A program made the translations under genes and the position numbers. A stretch of DNA of 64,000 nt from the NCBI RefSeq assembly GCF_030848805.1, contig NC_092358.1, positions 372,001-436,000 on the forward strand, in the 5' to 3' direction. The notes beneath the pieces are model-generated. The model did not search any database and was not told the origin of the DNA. It saw only the letters and a program-made list of their open reading frames with translations. The DNA comes from Temnothorax longispinosus. Its lineage: Eukaryota > Arthropoda > Insecta > Hymenoptera > Formicidae. Below, in pieces: positions 23,674 to 33,674 of this stretch (within the stretch, counting starts at the first letter, position 1; the number at the start of each line of letters is the position of its first letter).

Positions 23674-25545
23674 AGGGAATTCGCGTTTAGGGGCGAGTAC
23701 GAATTAGGCGCTTGCGGTTACGGCAAGAACAATGTCAAGTTGTTGTATGTGCGTCGGAGCGACGAGTTGCGACACGAGATTCGCGAGTACGAGGTCGACA
23801 CGCATCTGCGCCTGAGCTCTCAGAGGGATTATCTCGAGGGTGACAATCGGGACATCATCGCGACGGATAGCCAGAAGAACACGGTGTACCTGATGGCGAA
23901 GAAACACGGCATCCACTCGCCCGAGGCGTTCGCGCTTCTCCTCTGCTCGCATTTCCTCTACATGTACGAGCAAGTGGCGGAAGTCAGTATCAACGTCGAG
24001 GAGTACCCGTGGGCGAGGTACCAGGTTGACAACCGGCCGCACAATCACGCCTTCATTATGTGCCCCACCGCAACGAGATTCTGCCAAGTCAGTCAGCTCA
24101 GAAACGGTACGGCTCGAGAAAGAGATGATTGCTCGCGCGATTCTGTGTCACGTAGCTCGCCGAGATTGATTTGGAAAGTGGAAAGACGACACGTTGAAAA
24201 TGTATAGCTTGCGTTGATTAGATCAAAAATAGAAAATACATTTTGACAATGAGATAATCATAAAATCTATTTCAGAGTTCAAGTAAATTTACTATAATTA
24301 GTAGAATTAACTTTCCATTCTCGGCTGGCGTGACCTTTTTATATCGCTCTTGCAAGAAAGTAAACAAGTAGGATTACGCGTAAAATATTTATGAGTTTTC
24401 TTATCTTTCTGATATCTCTTTTACTTAAAATATTACTTCTCGTGCTATTCAAATATATGCTAACGCAATACATTTTAATATACATATTTGCCGGAAGCAT
24501 ATATATTTGGCGTTCTATTTTGAAAAGAAAATTTCATAAAGCTTATTATAACATCAGAAAGATTGAAGTTATTTGAACGAACAGAAAAAAATAGCCCGTT
24601 AATTTATTTTGGAATTTAACTCAATTCTAGAATCACCACGAATACGCGGTGGATTAAAGGAGCTGCGAGTATTGAAAACCACGCAAAGCTCATTTACGGA
24701 TTTCATTCAGGATGAGTACAGGACGTTGCCGGACATGAACGATCGTATTTTCAGCACCGTCGTAACGGCGACCTGGGACTTCTCCACCGCGACCGGGGTG
24801 GATTTCGACCGCGTGTGGGACATGGTAAAGGAATGCATTATGCAAAATTTCGCGGGTCCACCGGACACGGGAATCTATTCGCCCAGTGTGCAGAATACGC
24901 TTTATCTCACAGAAAAGTGCATACTTAATAAAGTCAAGCAAGTTAGTATAATAACATGTAATTATTAAGGCCCCTGCACAATGAAAAATGTAAGGAACGA
25001 GGAACAGATATTAGCGATTAGAACTAAGGAATCAGGAATAAAACTGGATGCATAATGAAAAACACAGACAACAGAAATAGGAAATAACACAGGCAATAAA
25101 TTTTTGACCTATCAGAAGCCGTATATCAATGCTATCCTCAGTCCTAATCGCTAATATCTGCTCCTTGTTCCTTATATTTTTCATTGTGCGGGAGCTCTTA
25201 CAAAACAACAGTCTACTATTTTAATTTTTTTTTTGTCAAAAAGATATCTTGATATATAATTTAATATTAAATTAATAAATTAAATAATTAAATATCTGGA
25301 AACTAATTTAATATTATTAAATTATTTTATCTTACTTATTACGTGTACACTACGCGGGAATGAAATATTTGCAGATTCGTAGCATCGAGATGCAAATGCC
25401 GAACAAGCATTACTTCGATCTGGATTTCAGCAAGTTCTCCAAAGTCATACAAGGACAGAACAAGGAAGTTTATCTGCCTATGGATAAGCCATCGGGTATT
25501 ATTTACGCTCGATTAAACAGAAAGGATTTCTCTCCCAAATTGTAG
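23674..25545 (+). CDS. Uro: urate oxidase (uricase), N-terminal exon not found
   Basis: Exons 23674-24106, 24631-24941 and 25375-25545 join in phase and give 304 residues. It oxidises urate to 5-hydroxyisourate in purine catabolism, normally in peroxisomes. Family motifs: GYGKNNVKLL (active-site Lys region), IIATDSQKNTVY (TD.xKNT), FIMCPTATRFCQV, LKTTQSSFTDFIQDEY (substrate-stacking Phe region), TATWDF, and MPNKHYFDLDF with the catalytic Asn and His. All expected catalytic regions are intact, so the enzyme looks functional. The frame upstream of 23674 is closed by a stop and preceded by CTTCAG, so a short first exon with the ATG lies further upstream. The protein ends SPKL, whereas PTS1 peroxisomal signals usually end SKL-like; PKL is a weak variant. 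Intron 2 carries a MITE. Confidence 0.95.
24970..25197. mobile_element. MITE-like inverted repeat inside urate oxidase intron 2
   Basis: CCCCTGCACAATGAAAAATG, then GGAACAGATATTAGCGATTAG, at the left is mirrored at 25141-25197 as CTAATCGCTAATATCTG then CATTGTGCGGGAGC. Terminal repeats are about 50 bases and the element about 228 bases. It has no coding capacity, consistent with a non-autonomous DNA transposon. It sits in the intron without disturbing splice sites. Confidence 0.8.
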
Positions 25546-25561
25546 ATATTATTAAGTTAGT

Positions 25562-25567
25562 AATAAA
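25562..25567 (+). promoter_or_regulatory. polyadenylation signal AATAAA for urate oxidase
   Basis: A canonical hexamer lies 17 bases after the urate oxidase stop codon, the expected kind of position for a very short 3'UTR. Confidence 0.5.
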
Positions 25568-25621
25568 ATTTGAGTTTTAATAATTAATCTTACGTATAAC
25601 TACGAAATCTCTCAAATATCT

Positions 25622-25845
25622 AAAGCCCATTTTAGACGATCTACAACTCGCGCTAGATTTCAGGATAGAATTCTATAATTTTTATACATTATATAATTTC
25701 ATATATGTGTACATGTATATATTTTTTATTCTGATTCTCCAAATGTTTCTCATAATCGTGGCACGTGAAATTACAAACAGAATCATATTCCGATTCGGAA
25801 TTCCGACGAGAATGGATCGTGTAAAGTAGACTCTAACGGTATCAC
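25622..25845. mobile_element. diverged relative of the MITE at 23159
   Basis: The left end reads AAGCCCATTTTAGACGATCT followed 20 bases later by GATTTCAGGATAGAATTCT. It closely parallels the left terminal repeat of the element at 23159 and even more closely the complement of its right end. The opposite end near 25820 (complement GTCTACTTTACACGATCCAT) is only loosely similar, so this copy is older or truncated. Confidence 0.5.
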
Positions 25846-25971
25846 GGGGAATGTGAGACAAAAAACGCTCGAGTTGCAAAAGAACATCTTTTAATAGAGT
25901 TATCAGGTTACGAAAAATTTTGCGTTAAAAGAATTCACTCCTAAAATAGATTACAATTTATATAGGCAGAT

Positions 25972-26433
25972 ATGTTCTCGTCGGCTGTGGACCTGTACGA
26001 CGCGCCTCCGGCGTGGTGGGAAACGGACTGCGTAAGATACGGGTGGGTTGAAGTCTCGTCGGCCGGCTTGCTCGAGAGTAACCTCTTAATTAATCGACAC
26101 AGGATCAGTTATACACCCGTGAGATCGCGACTGACGTCGCTGATGGGAAGTCACGTAGTGCGATTGACAGATCGCGGATACATGACGCGGCTCTCGTCGA
26201 GGCTGCAGGAAGATTACGAGGTGCGGCAAAGAGCTCGAATCGAACGAAGGAAATTGCGGGCCACCTCGGTCGTACCGGAACTGCGTGAATTACTGCCCGA
26301 ATCGTTGCTGAAAACGACTCGGCGACGTCGTCCGTGCGCCCCAAAATTTCACGCGGGCGCGGCTAAACTGTGTAAACAACTTCCGCAGCTGTTACTCGCG
26401 GATGCGACCCAAAGCTCCACGTCGGAATTCTAA
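25972..26433 (+). CDS. possible small basic protein, unrecognised
   Basis: An open frame of 153 codons starts with ATG 25972, just after an AG acceptor-like site (TATAGGCAG). The product begins MFSSAVDLYDAPPAWWETD and is rich in Arg and Lys toward the middle (YEVRQRARIERRKLRA). There is no signal peptide, TM segment or family motif that I recognise. A donor-like GTAAGA at 26032 and an acceptor CACAG ending at 26102 could define a 71-base intron, which would change the downstream frame and give a much shorter product. The unspliced frame stays open longer. It runs convergent with the minus-strand secreted-protein gene, about 270 bases from that gene's stop. Coding status is uncertain. Confidence 0.38.
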   Translation: MFSSAVDLYDAPPAWWETDCVRYGWVEVSSAGLLESNLLINRHRISYTPVRSRLTSLMGSHVVRLTDRGYMTRLSSRLQEDYEVRQRARIERRKLRATSVVPELRELLPESLLKTTRRRRPCAPKFHAGAAKLCKQLPQLLLADATQSSTSEF

Positions 26434-26706
26434 ACGCGTGATTATTTCACATTTATTTTGCGCCGCTTTAGGCGAGCGAGATCTAGATGTGATCCAACAG
26501 AATACAGAGATGTCAAAGAAACATCTCTCGGGATGTCTGTTATTCGCGCAATAAATAACAAGCCATCTAAGTGAAACTTATATCAGACTAAGCGCTTGGA
26601 GAGACTAATCGTAAGCTTTCAATTAGCTAAACTAAAGCTAAACGAATGATTTGATGTAGCATTCGGTGACCAATTTTAATCACAATTAGTTAGTTTCAGC
26701 GTAGCC
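26434..26706. other. short spacer between convergent genes
   Basis: It should hold overlapping 3' ends of the + strand ORF and the minus-strand secreted-protein gene. TTTATT at 26452-26457 is an AATAAA on the minus strand. Nothing else is recognised. Confidence 0.4.
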
Positions 26707-28343
26707 TTAAGTCGTCACCGTCTCCGACCTTCTCTGTCGCGATTTCTTCAACGGCAAATGGAACATGAGCTGCCGGTTGATGGGGATCCGCATCAGTATT
26801 CCCCTGGAGTTACGATCGATCGTATCGTAGGCGTCGTCGGTGCCTGCGAAAGAAAAAGATCGCTATTTTTAATCGCTCGAGATCGCCCAGCTCCGCCTCT
26901 TACTCGTTCCGGTCGACGAACGAACGATTGATTTTTCCGTCGCGCGGAATTATCCGAACTCACCTAGAATCTCGTCGCTCCAGAGGTCATCCCATGGATC
27001 CGGCTCGGACAGGTGTTGAAAGCCCGACGAAAAGATTAGCGAGGGATCGGGCGCGTATTTGTAGCGGAGGTCCGACCAGCCGAACGACGCGAGAGTGTCG
27101 CTAGAAAATTAAAAAGAACACTCATGGGTAGCGCCAGTCATGCGTGATATTAATATAACATTTGCAAATAGAGCTGAAGGATCTTGGCGCCGCGAGATTA
27201 CGAGTTTTCTCGCGCGTGCTCGAGATACGATAACTAACTGAACTTGGAGTATCACTTTCCCTCGAGCGCGATGATTTATTGTTTCTATCCAGATTAGTTT
27301 TTTTTATCAGGTGCAATCTCGAGTCGCGAAACGAGTTTAATCCTTTTTACTCGAAAAACTGGAATGTACCTGTAAAGTTCGTCGAGATAGTATTTATCCG
27401 GAGCTTTCGTCCATGCTAATGGATGGAAAGGCATCGCCGGCATTGGAAGATAGTGTATGTGATAATGCTGCACGTGATTCGTCTTGGTCTTCTTCTCCTT
27501 CAGAGATTGGAAGAATTCCTTCAGTGCTTTCTTAGGGCTGCAACGTAAGAGGTGTTAATAAATGATGAAAGACGTAAAAGTGAAAAGTAGATATAAAATG
27601 ACACGCTTGTCATCGTTCCAATCGAGAGAAGAGAGAGAGAGAGAGAGAGGAGAGAGAGATTCATCAAGAAGGCTTTTTAAAAATTGAACCGCTTCGGAGC
27701 GGGGCTAGGGTGATAAAAGCTTATTACTCAGACAATCGCGAGTCTACTTAAACTCAGCTTAGAATTCGATTACCGAAGGATCTAAAAAATTGTGAAAAAA
27801 ATAGCATCGACCTTCCGGTCGAATAAAAATAACTCAAAATAAAAAAATTCACAAGGAGTTCAGATTGATTTGGAACATTCTGTATAAGACCAAATAACTC
27901 TTTTCGAGTCTTAATAGTCTCGGTACTGAAAAAAATAATAAAAAACGCACTCACTAGTCTAAAAAAAATTCTTCCGAGGGTCCGACTAGTAGCATCACGG
28001 GCAGCGCCAACTGCAAATTACCACAATGATTAATTTAGTACATTCCCTTTCGATTTTTCTTTTTTCTAAATTTTATTCTCTCGTTCACGCATATTTAATA
28101 ATTTATCGGCGACCTCGAGCAACATCACATGCCGACTAACTTGACTTGCGCGCGCGCGTTGAATTATACTAAATTATTTATTAGCAGGATTAGCAGGTCA
28201 CAGAGAGCACAAGTTGTCGAAGCACTTCCTCTGCGCAACGAGAAGAACTGTCGACCGAGATTCAAAATTTACGAGATCTATACAGCCGTTTAGATATCTA
28301 TAACTGGTCGGTCATTTACTTGCAACACCAGCCCGGTCTTCAT
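26707..28343 (-). CDS. small secreted protein of unknown function (173 aa, five exons)
   Basis: Assembled by hand from exons 28343-28320, 28010-27955, 27537-27370, 27100-26964 and 26843-26707. Every junction is GT-AG and in phase, and the frame closes at a TAA, which is unlikely by chance. The product starts MKTGLVLQLALPVMLLVG, a clear signal peptide with a probable cut near residue 18-20. A Lys-rich segment follows (KEFFQSLKEKKTKTNH), then a His/Tyr/Pro-rich motif (HVQHYHIHYLPMPAMPFHP), an acidic Trp-rich part (EPDPWDDLWSDEI) and a basic end (LKKSRQRRSE). There are no cysteines, so no disulphide-knot fold. It is presumably secreted or extracellular. The dibasic site near the end could allow processing. 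I do not recognise the family. Confidence 0.85.
27623..27659. repeat. GA microsatellite
   Basis: A (GA)n tract with a few interruptions, inside the second intron of the secreted-protein gene. Confidence 0.9.
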
Positions 28344-29528
28344 GCTGCAGCACCAACTGGAAGATCGGTCGCTTCGCTACGATTCGCAGTGATATCTGCG
28401 ATATACGTATAACTGACAAACTGAGAATTTCGACGAAACTGGATCGCTTTATAGCCGCGCTCTTACCCTCTTTCTCTCCACGCGCTCATGCTTTTCATTT
28501 TTCCCTCGGCCGTGTTCATCAGGCTGTCGACCGAAGCCGACTTTACGTCTCTTGAGAAGCATGTGTCGCCGCATTGTCATAATTGCCTTCTCGCGACTAT
28601 AATAGTCTGGGAGGCGTTGCCGTGTGACACATTACATTGTACGCATTATTACGAATTGTTGAATAGCGTTTGTGAATGTAAATAGGTGTAAAAACATTTT
28701 CTTATTAGAAAGAAAGTAAGAAGAATAGAATTTTCATTTCTATCGCCGTTGTGTGCGAATTTTTCTCATCATTTATTTATATCGAGTAATTTTAACTTTT
28801 TCTCATCGCTTTATTTATATCGAGACATTTTAACTTTTCCTTCTCTATATAAGAAAGAAGAGGTTCGAACCAATTCGAAAGATTTCCCAAATTATTCCCA
28901 AATAATAAGTTTGCTTTTAAAATTCTTTTGTTTAACCACTGGAAGGTTCCTTTCGAATTTCTCACATGTTTTGGATCACTTTTACACGACGATAAATGAA
29001 CGTCAGCTTGCTATCTGGGAAATTGAAGAATTTCAAAGCAAACGGTGAGAAACATTTGTCCATAATAAGGGTAACAATAAATGTATCACTACTTTACTTT
29101 CTAATGAACTGTACCGAGAGAACTTTTACGTCTATATAATCTTTCCTACGAGCTGATGTAGTGCGGATCTTACATTTATACGCTGACAATCTTTTATATC
29201 TATTTAAGACCTGTCTTTTTGCCGTGACCACATGCAGTAAATCGTAAACGTCGGAGACGAGAAATCACATAAATATTTCTCTCGCAATGTACATCGAAGT
29301 AATTTAATGTTTTCATATGGCACCGCTCGCTTTCGATAATAGAAACTGATAAAATATGCCGGAAACTCCCCTTTTTTTCAATTATTTTACATGATTCAAT
29401 CTGCATGTCCCAGTCAATCGACCCCAGTGGTCGACTGGCGTGTCTTGTGTTTTCCAGCGAAAGTGGAAATACAAGTTCTTACGATAATCGATAAAGATTA
29501 ACAAGTTATCTCTGAGAAGAGAATCCTA

Positions 29529-30624
29529 AGAGATATTATATGCCGATCTTTATTATTGAATATGCGCGACGCAAGAAATTAATGCAAAGTCAATTTATGC
29601 GCTCCACGCACAATTAATGTAAAAAAATTAATCCACTTCGACGCATGTTGCAATAAAAAAAAATTGATTTCTGTGAGGAAGAGGGAATAAGAGGAGACAA
29701 TACGAATGCGCTTGCGTCGCTTGAAATAAAAACAATACTAGTATGAGAATAACGTTTCCCGTAATCGACGATATGCAATTTTTTGCTTCGCTCTCCGTGC
29801 TCTGCGTGAGCGAGTTTTATATAAATGCGAGAGACAAGATTCACTCTAATGGGTCGACTAACTGGAAATCAGCGCTTTACTAGTGCACAGGATGTATGTA
29901 CCACATGCGAATCTAATCGCGAGGATTACGATATTATACCTCGCGGGCACCTTTCACATACGCGCATAAAACGGAAGATGAAGAAAGGTGAAACTGACAT
30001 TGTCGGGGATGTCTTATCCGCGGCGCGACAGGTTCGTCGATAATTATCACATTTTCACGTACGTCATGCATATGTCGCGCTTAAATCCGCAATAGATATA
30101 AATATCAATAGCGGCGGTTTTCCATCGATTTCTTTCAAAATTCACTTTCTCCCTTATGGACGTCGCAAAAGGCGAGGAAGCTAAATTTCGTTTGATAACA
30201 ATTTTTGCAAAAGAGATAAAACAATAAAAACAAAAATCCTGCTCTATTATATAAAATAGATATCCTCAATTCCTCAACCTACGATCTCCAATTTCTGACT
30301 TCCGTTTTATCCGGTTCGCTAAGAAATGTCGACGTTATAATATAAAGAAGTTTTTAAATAAAGATATCTTGTTTTTGTATAATTTTCAAAAATAAAACTT
30401 ATCCGCGGCCTTCCGGTTATTACAAAAATTTTAATATGGTTGCATGGTTTAATATGGACCTCTTGCAGATTATACTGTCTTCTATTCTCCTCCTCTTCAT
30501 AAAAATCAATTTTTTGTTTAAATTTAATATGCGTTGAAGTAGATCAATTTTTTGCATTAACTTTGCGTCAATTTCTTGCGTCGCGCATATTCAATAATAA
30601 AAATTGGCAAAAAATATCTCTTGA
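29529..30624. mobile_element. ~1.1-kb non-autonomous element with long terminal inverted repeats
   Basis: The left arm (about 29529-29700) begins AGAGATATTATATGCC and continues TTATTGAATATGCGCGACGC then AAGAAATT. The right arm (about 30470-30624) is its reverse complement: AATTTCTTGCGTCGCGCATA then TTCAATAATAAAAATTGG, ending AATATCTCT. Arms are 150 bases or more and about 80 per cent alike by eye. The interior encodes nothing recognisable. This fits a foldback or MITE-like DNA transposon. Confidence 0.75.
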
Positions 30625-33539
30625 TAAATAAAGATTATTGGGGTTCCCTAATGAAGAAGATTTATCGTAATATTTCTCCAAACGGTATAGGGATCTCCTA
30701 ATGTAGAAGATTTATCATCGTTTCCGTACAAACGGTGAACATTTCCAACTTTGTTGCCGGCGATTATAAGTTTCACGCGTTGAGCATGTAATTTTCTTGA
30801 AGGATGATCGATGCGAGAGTCATTATAGTACAATTTCACAGTCCATGAAAGCGCTGTGAAGAGACTCGAGGGAATAATAACGACCTAACGCTTGATCACC
30901 TCGCTCGATAGATATATTCGATCAATTTGCCGGCCGTGGAGAGGCGCGAATTGGCTTTACGATCGTGCTACATCGACAATGAGCTTGACAAGTTGCGTTA
31001 ATCAATTTCGCCAGGAGCGAAACGTCATCAGAGAACGTCCTACTAGCATGATAATCTCTGAACCGAACGGGGGGTGAGGGGGGGGGGGGGCGCGTATATA
31101 GGGGACGGGCGACTTTCCCTTATACGCGCGCGCGAGACGACAATGTCGACAATGACGGCGATGACTGCAATGCAGTACATGACTGCGGGGACTCGGCGAC
31201 GACGGAAATCAACGGTTTCTATTTCGTGCAAGCTCCGCTCGCGAATGCGCCGGAGGCACAGGCGGATTGAGCCGGACATGTCATTACGGCTGACTGCGAA
31301 ATAACGGTCAACTTGGCGTTTTCTCCAAACGAGAACGAGGGGAACAATGGTTGTTTACACTCCTCACGATACACTTCTCGACATGATTATCTTAATTTGC
31401 ATCGAGAAGCCGCGACCGCCGTTCCACGTCGGTTTAGCTAGGACCTGATAAAAAAAGAAAGAGAGATAGATAGATATAACAATGAGCGAGGGTTCACCGG
31501 GCTGCTACTTTCGACCGGCTCGCGAGAAGCGGGACGGGAATTAATGGGGGAAGAATGGACGAATTGGAACGAATCTCGGAGAGACGAATAAGACTTCGAT
31601 TCTTCTTCTCGAGTCATCGTCTGGTCTTTTGTGGGGCTTTTTTTCGCGCGGGTTCCGCTTCTCGACGGAATCCCCCGTCATCGCGATTGATGGCCGGGAC
31701 CAACCCCTCCGGTACCGGGGGGAAACTTTCCCCGCGAGAGAAAGCCGGTGCCAGGGTCATGGGCGATGGCGCGCTCGGAAAATTGTCGAGTAAACAGTAA
31801 AAACCGGTTCCAGTGCCGATTCCTCGATCGATCGGTCGTCTCGTCGCCGTCGTTCTCATCGACATTGTAGACGACACGCACTCTGCTTTATGCCGTGATT
31901 CCTGCAGATACAAAACGGCCCCGAGGTGTGCATGTATATATATATGCAGCGATCGCGCGATTTCTCTCGCATGCGATTACTATCGTAGAGAAATATATAT
32001 AAGTACAGCTGGATAACGGACGGGAAAAATGACGGAAAAACCGGAATACAAACGGCTCGCAAAAAGCGAGAGGATCGTTTTTATTCCTACGCAACTCGGG
32101 GCGTTTATGGAAAATGATTTTATCCGCAGGACGGAAACATTTTTATCTGACTCGAGTGCAAGACAAATTTCTTGTACTTGCTGATTCGATTATCTTATTG
32201 GAAATGGCTGAAAAGACACGAGAGTAGGTTGAATAGGTTGCGAGACGTTTTATATTTTATTCCAACATTTTTTGACGTATAAAATAGGAAGTATTTTGTG
32301 AAACACTTATCTTTCAATGATTTCATTTTCACGTTCTTATAACGGAATGATGAGATAAATTAATGTAAGGAGAAAACGTTTGATTATTTTTATAGAGAAA
32401 AATAGTACCAAATTGCATACTATTTTTCAAAAGAGCGCGTGTGTTTTCATTTTATTTGCATTCCGAAGAACGTCAGTGAGATTTTTACTTCTTTTCGTAA
32501 CTAATATATGTTTTTATTGTTGCGCTTCTCTCTTAAATCGCGACATTTCTTGTACAACAATTAATTACGATCGAATTTAACAAGCTATATCCATTCTACC
32601 AATGCAGATTAACTTTTTCGACTCTTAAGAAGCTATAGACTGGAAAAAGATAAAAAGTAAGTTAAACCAAGAGATTAAAGTTAATCTAAATTGGTAGATT
32701 GACATTAATTGGTTAAATATTTAATTGACGAATTGAACAATTTTCGTGACCGTCAAATGGTTTAGATGGCATTTTCCGCAACGGAATGCAATACCGACCA
32801 AGCCTCTCCGCGCATCCCGTCGGTCACCCTGTCTTTTCCACGTGCGCTGCGCGAGCCGCGGCGCTTGCCGCTTCTAGGTTCCTTCGCGCGCTGCTAGGCG
32901 GCGGTAAACGCCGAGGACGCCCGAGGGAAGATGGCAAGCGCAGGAACGAGGGTGTCGGTGTCGCGTGCTGAATAAACGACGGGACGCGCTACGACGAATT
33001 CTTACGCCGGCGAAGACGGTGGTGCGGGCACGGTCTCCCGGCGCATCCCGGCGACGGTGCTCGACGGTGCTCGGAGTCGCGCGATTCCGCGATCCGAGCC
33101 GGGTGTGCGGTGGTTTCTCGTTTTTCGCCGCGTCGGTTTGCTCGCGTATCCTCTCTCTCTCGGATCGGTTAACACGCGCCGCGCGCCGGTTGACGATGTG
33201 AGATGTGAACGCGCAATACACACACGCGAATAAGCGGCATAGCAGCGTGGTGCGGTGAGGTGGGGCGGGGGCGGAGGGAGGAAAGGGCGCTCCGGCAGCT
33301 CGGCGAACGGAACAGCCGGCGGCAGCGAGATATCTTTCTCTCTCTCTCTCTGTCCCTCCTCGGCTCCGACGAGGCCGACGATGTCAAACATGCGGCGACG
33401 AAATTTGCGCGCCAGCAACGCGACAGCGGCGCCGGCGCCGGTGCCGACGGCGACGACGACGACGACGAGGAAGTCGAAGAAGACGACGACGAAGAATCGA
33501 CGACGGCGCACCACGGCCGTGCTCCTCTACCAGTGAAAC

Positions 33540-33648
33540 AACACACGTAACACATACACATACACACGTGCACGTATACACACACACATACACACCCTAC
33601 CGTGCGCGCGTACACGCAACAAACACACGCACGCACGCACGCACCGGT
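33540..33648. repeat. CA/ACGC-rich microsatellite directly before the protogenin-like start
   Basis: A run of CACACA, CACACG and ACGC units, with a few interruptions, ends about 25 bases before the start codon at 33675. It lies in the presumed 5'UTR or core promoter, where alternating purine-pyrimidine DNA could adopt Z-form and vary in length. Confidence 0.85.
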
Positions 33649-33674
33649 ACGCGGTTGCCGATGAGCGTGGATAT

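Larger units (their letters stand above)
28344..33674. other. divergent intergenic region between the secreted-protein gene and the protogenin-like gene
   Basis: It contains a ~1.1-kb inverted-repeat element (29529-30624), an imperfect tandem pair at about 30648-30730 (CTAATG.AGAAGATTTATC twice), a G run at 31079-31090 and TA-rich microsatellites. From about 32780 it turns GC- and CpG-rich, with CGA repeats at 33450-33505. That part is probably the promoter and 5'UTR of the protogenin-like gene. No protein gene is supported. Confidence 0.5.

Noticed and set aside
33002..33636. Minus-strand frames of 155-170 codons before the protogenin-like start
   Set aside because: They are shadows of GC-rich repeats and CA/ACGC microsatellites, with Ser, Cys and Val runs and no motifs.
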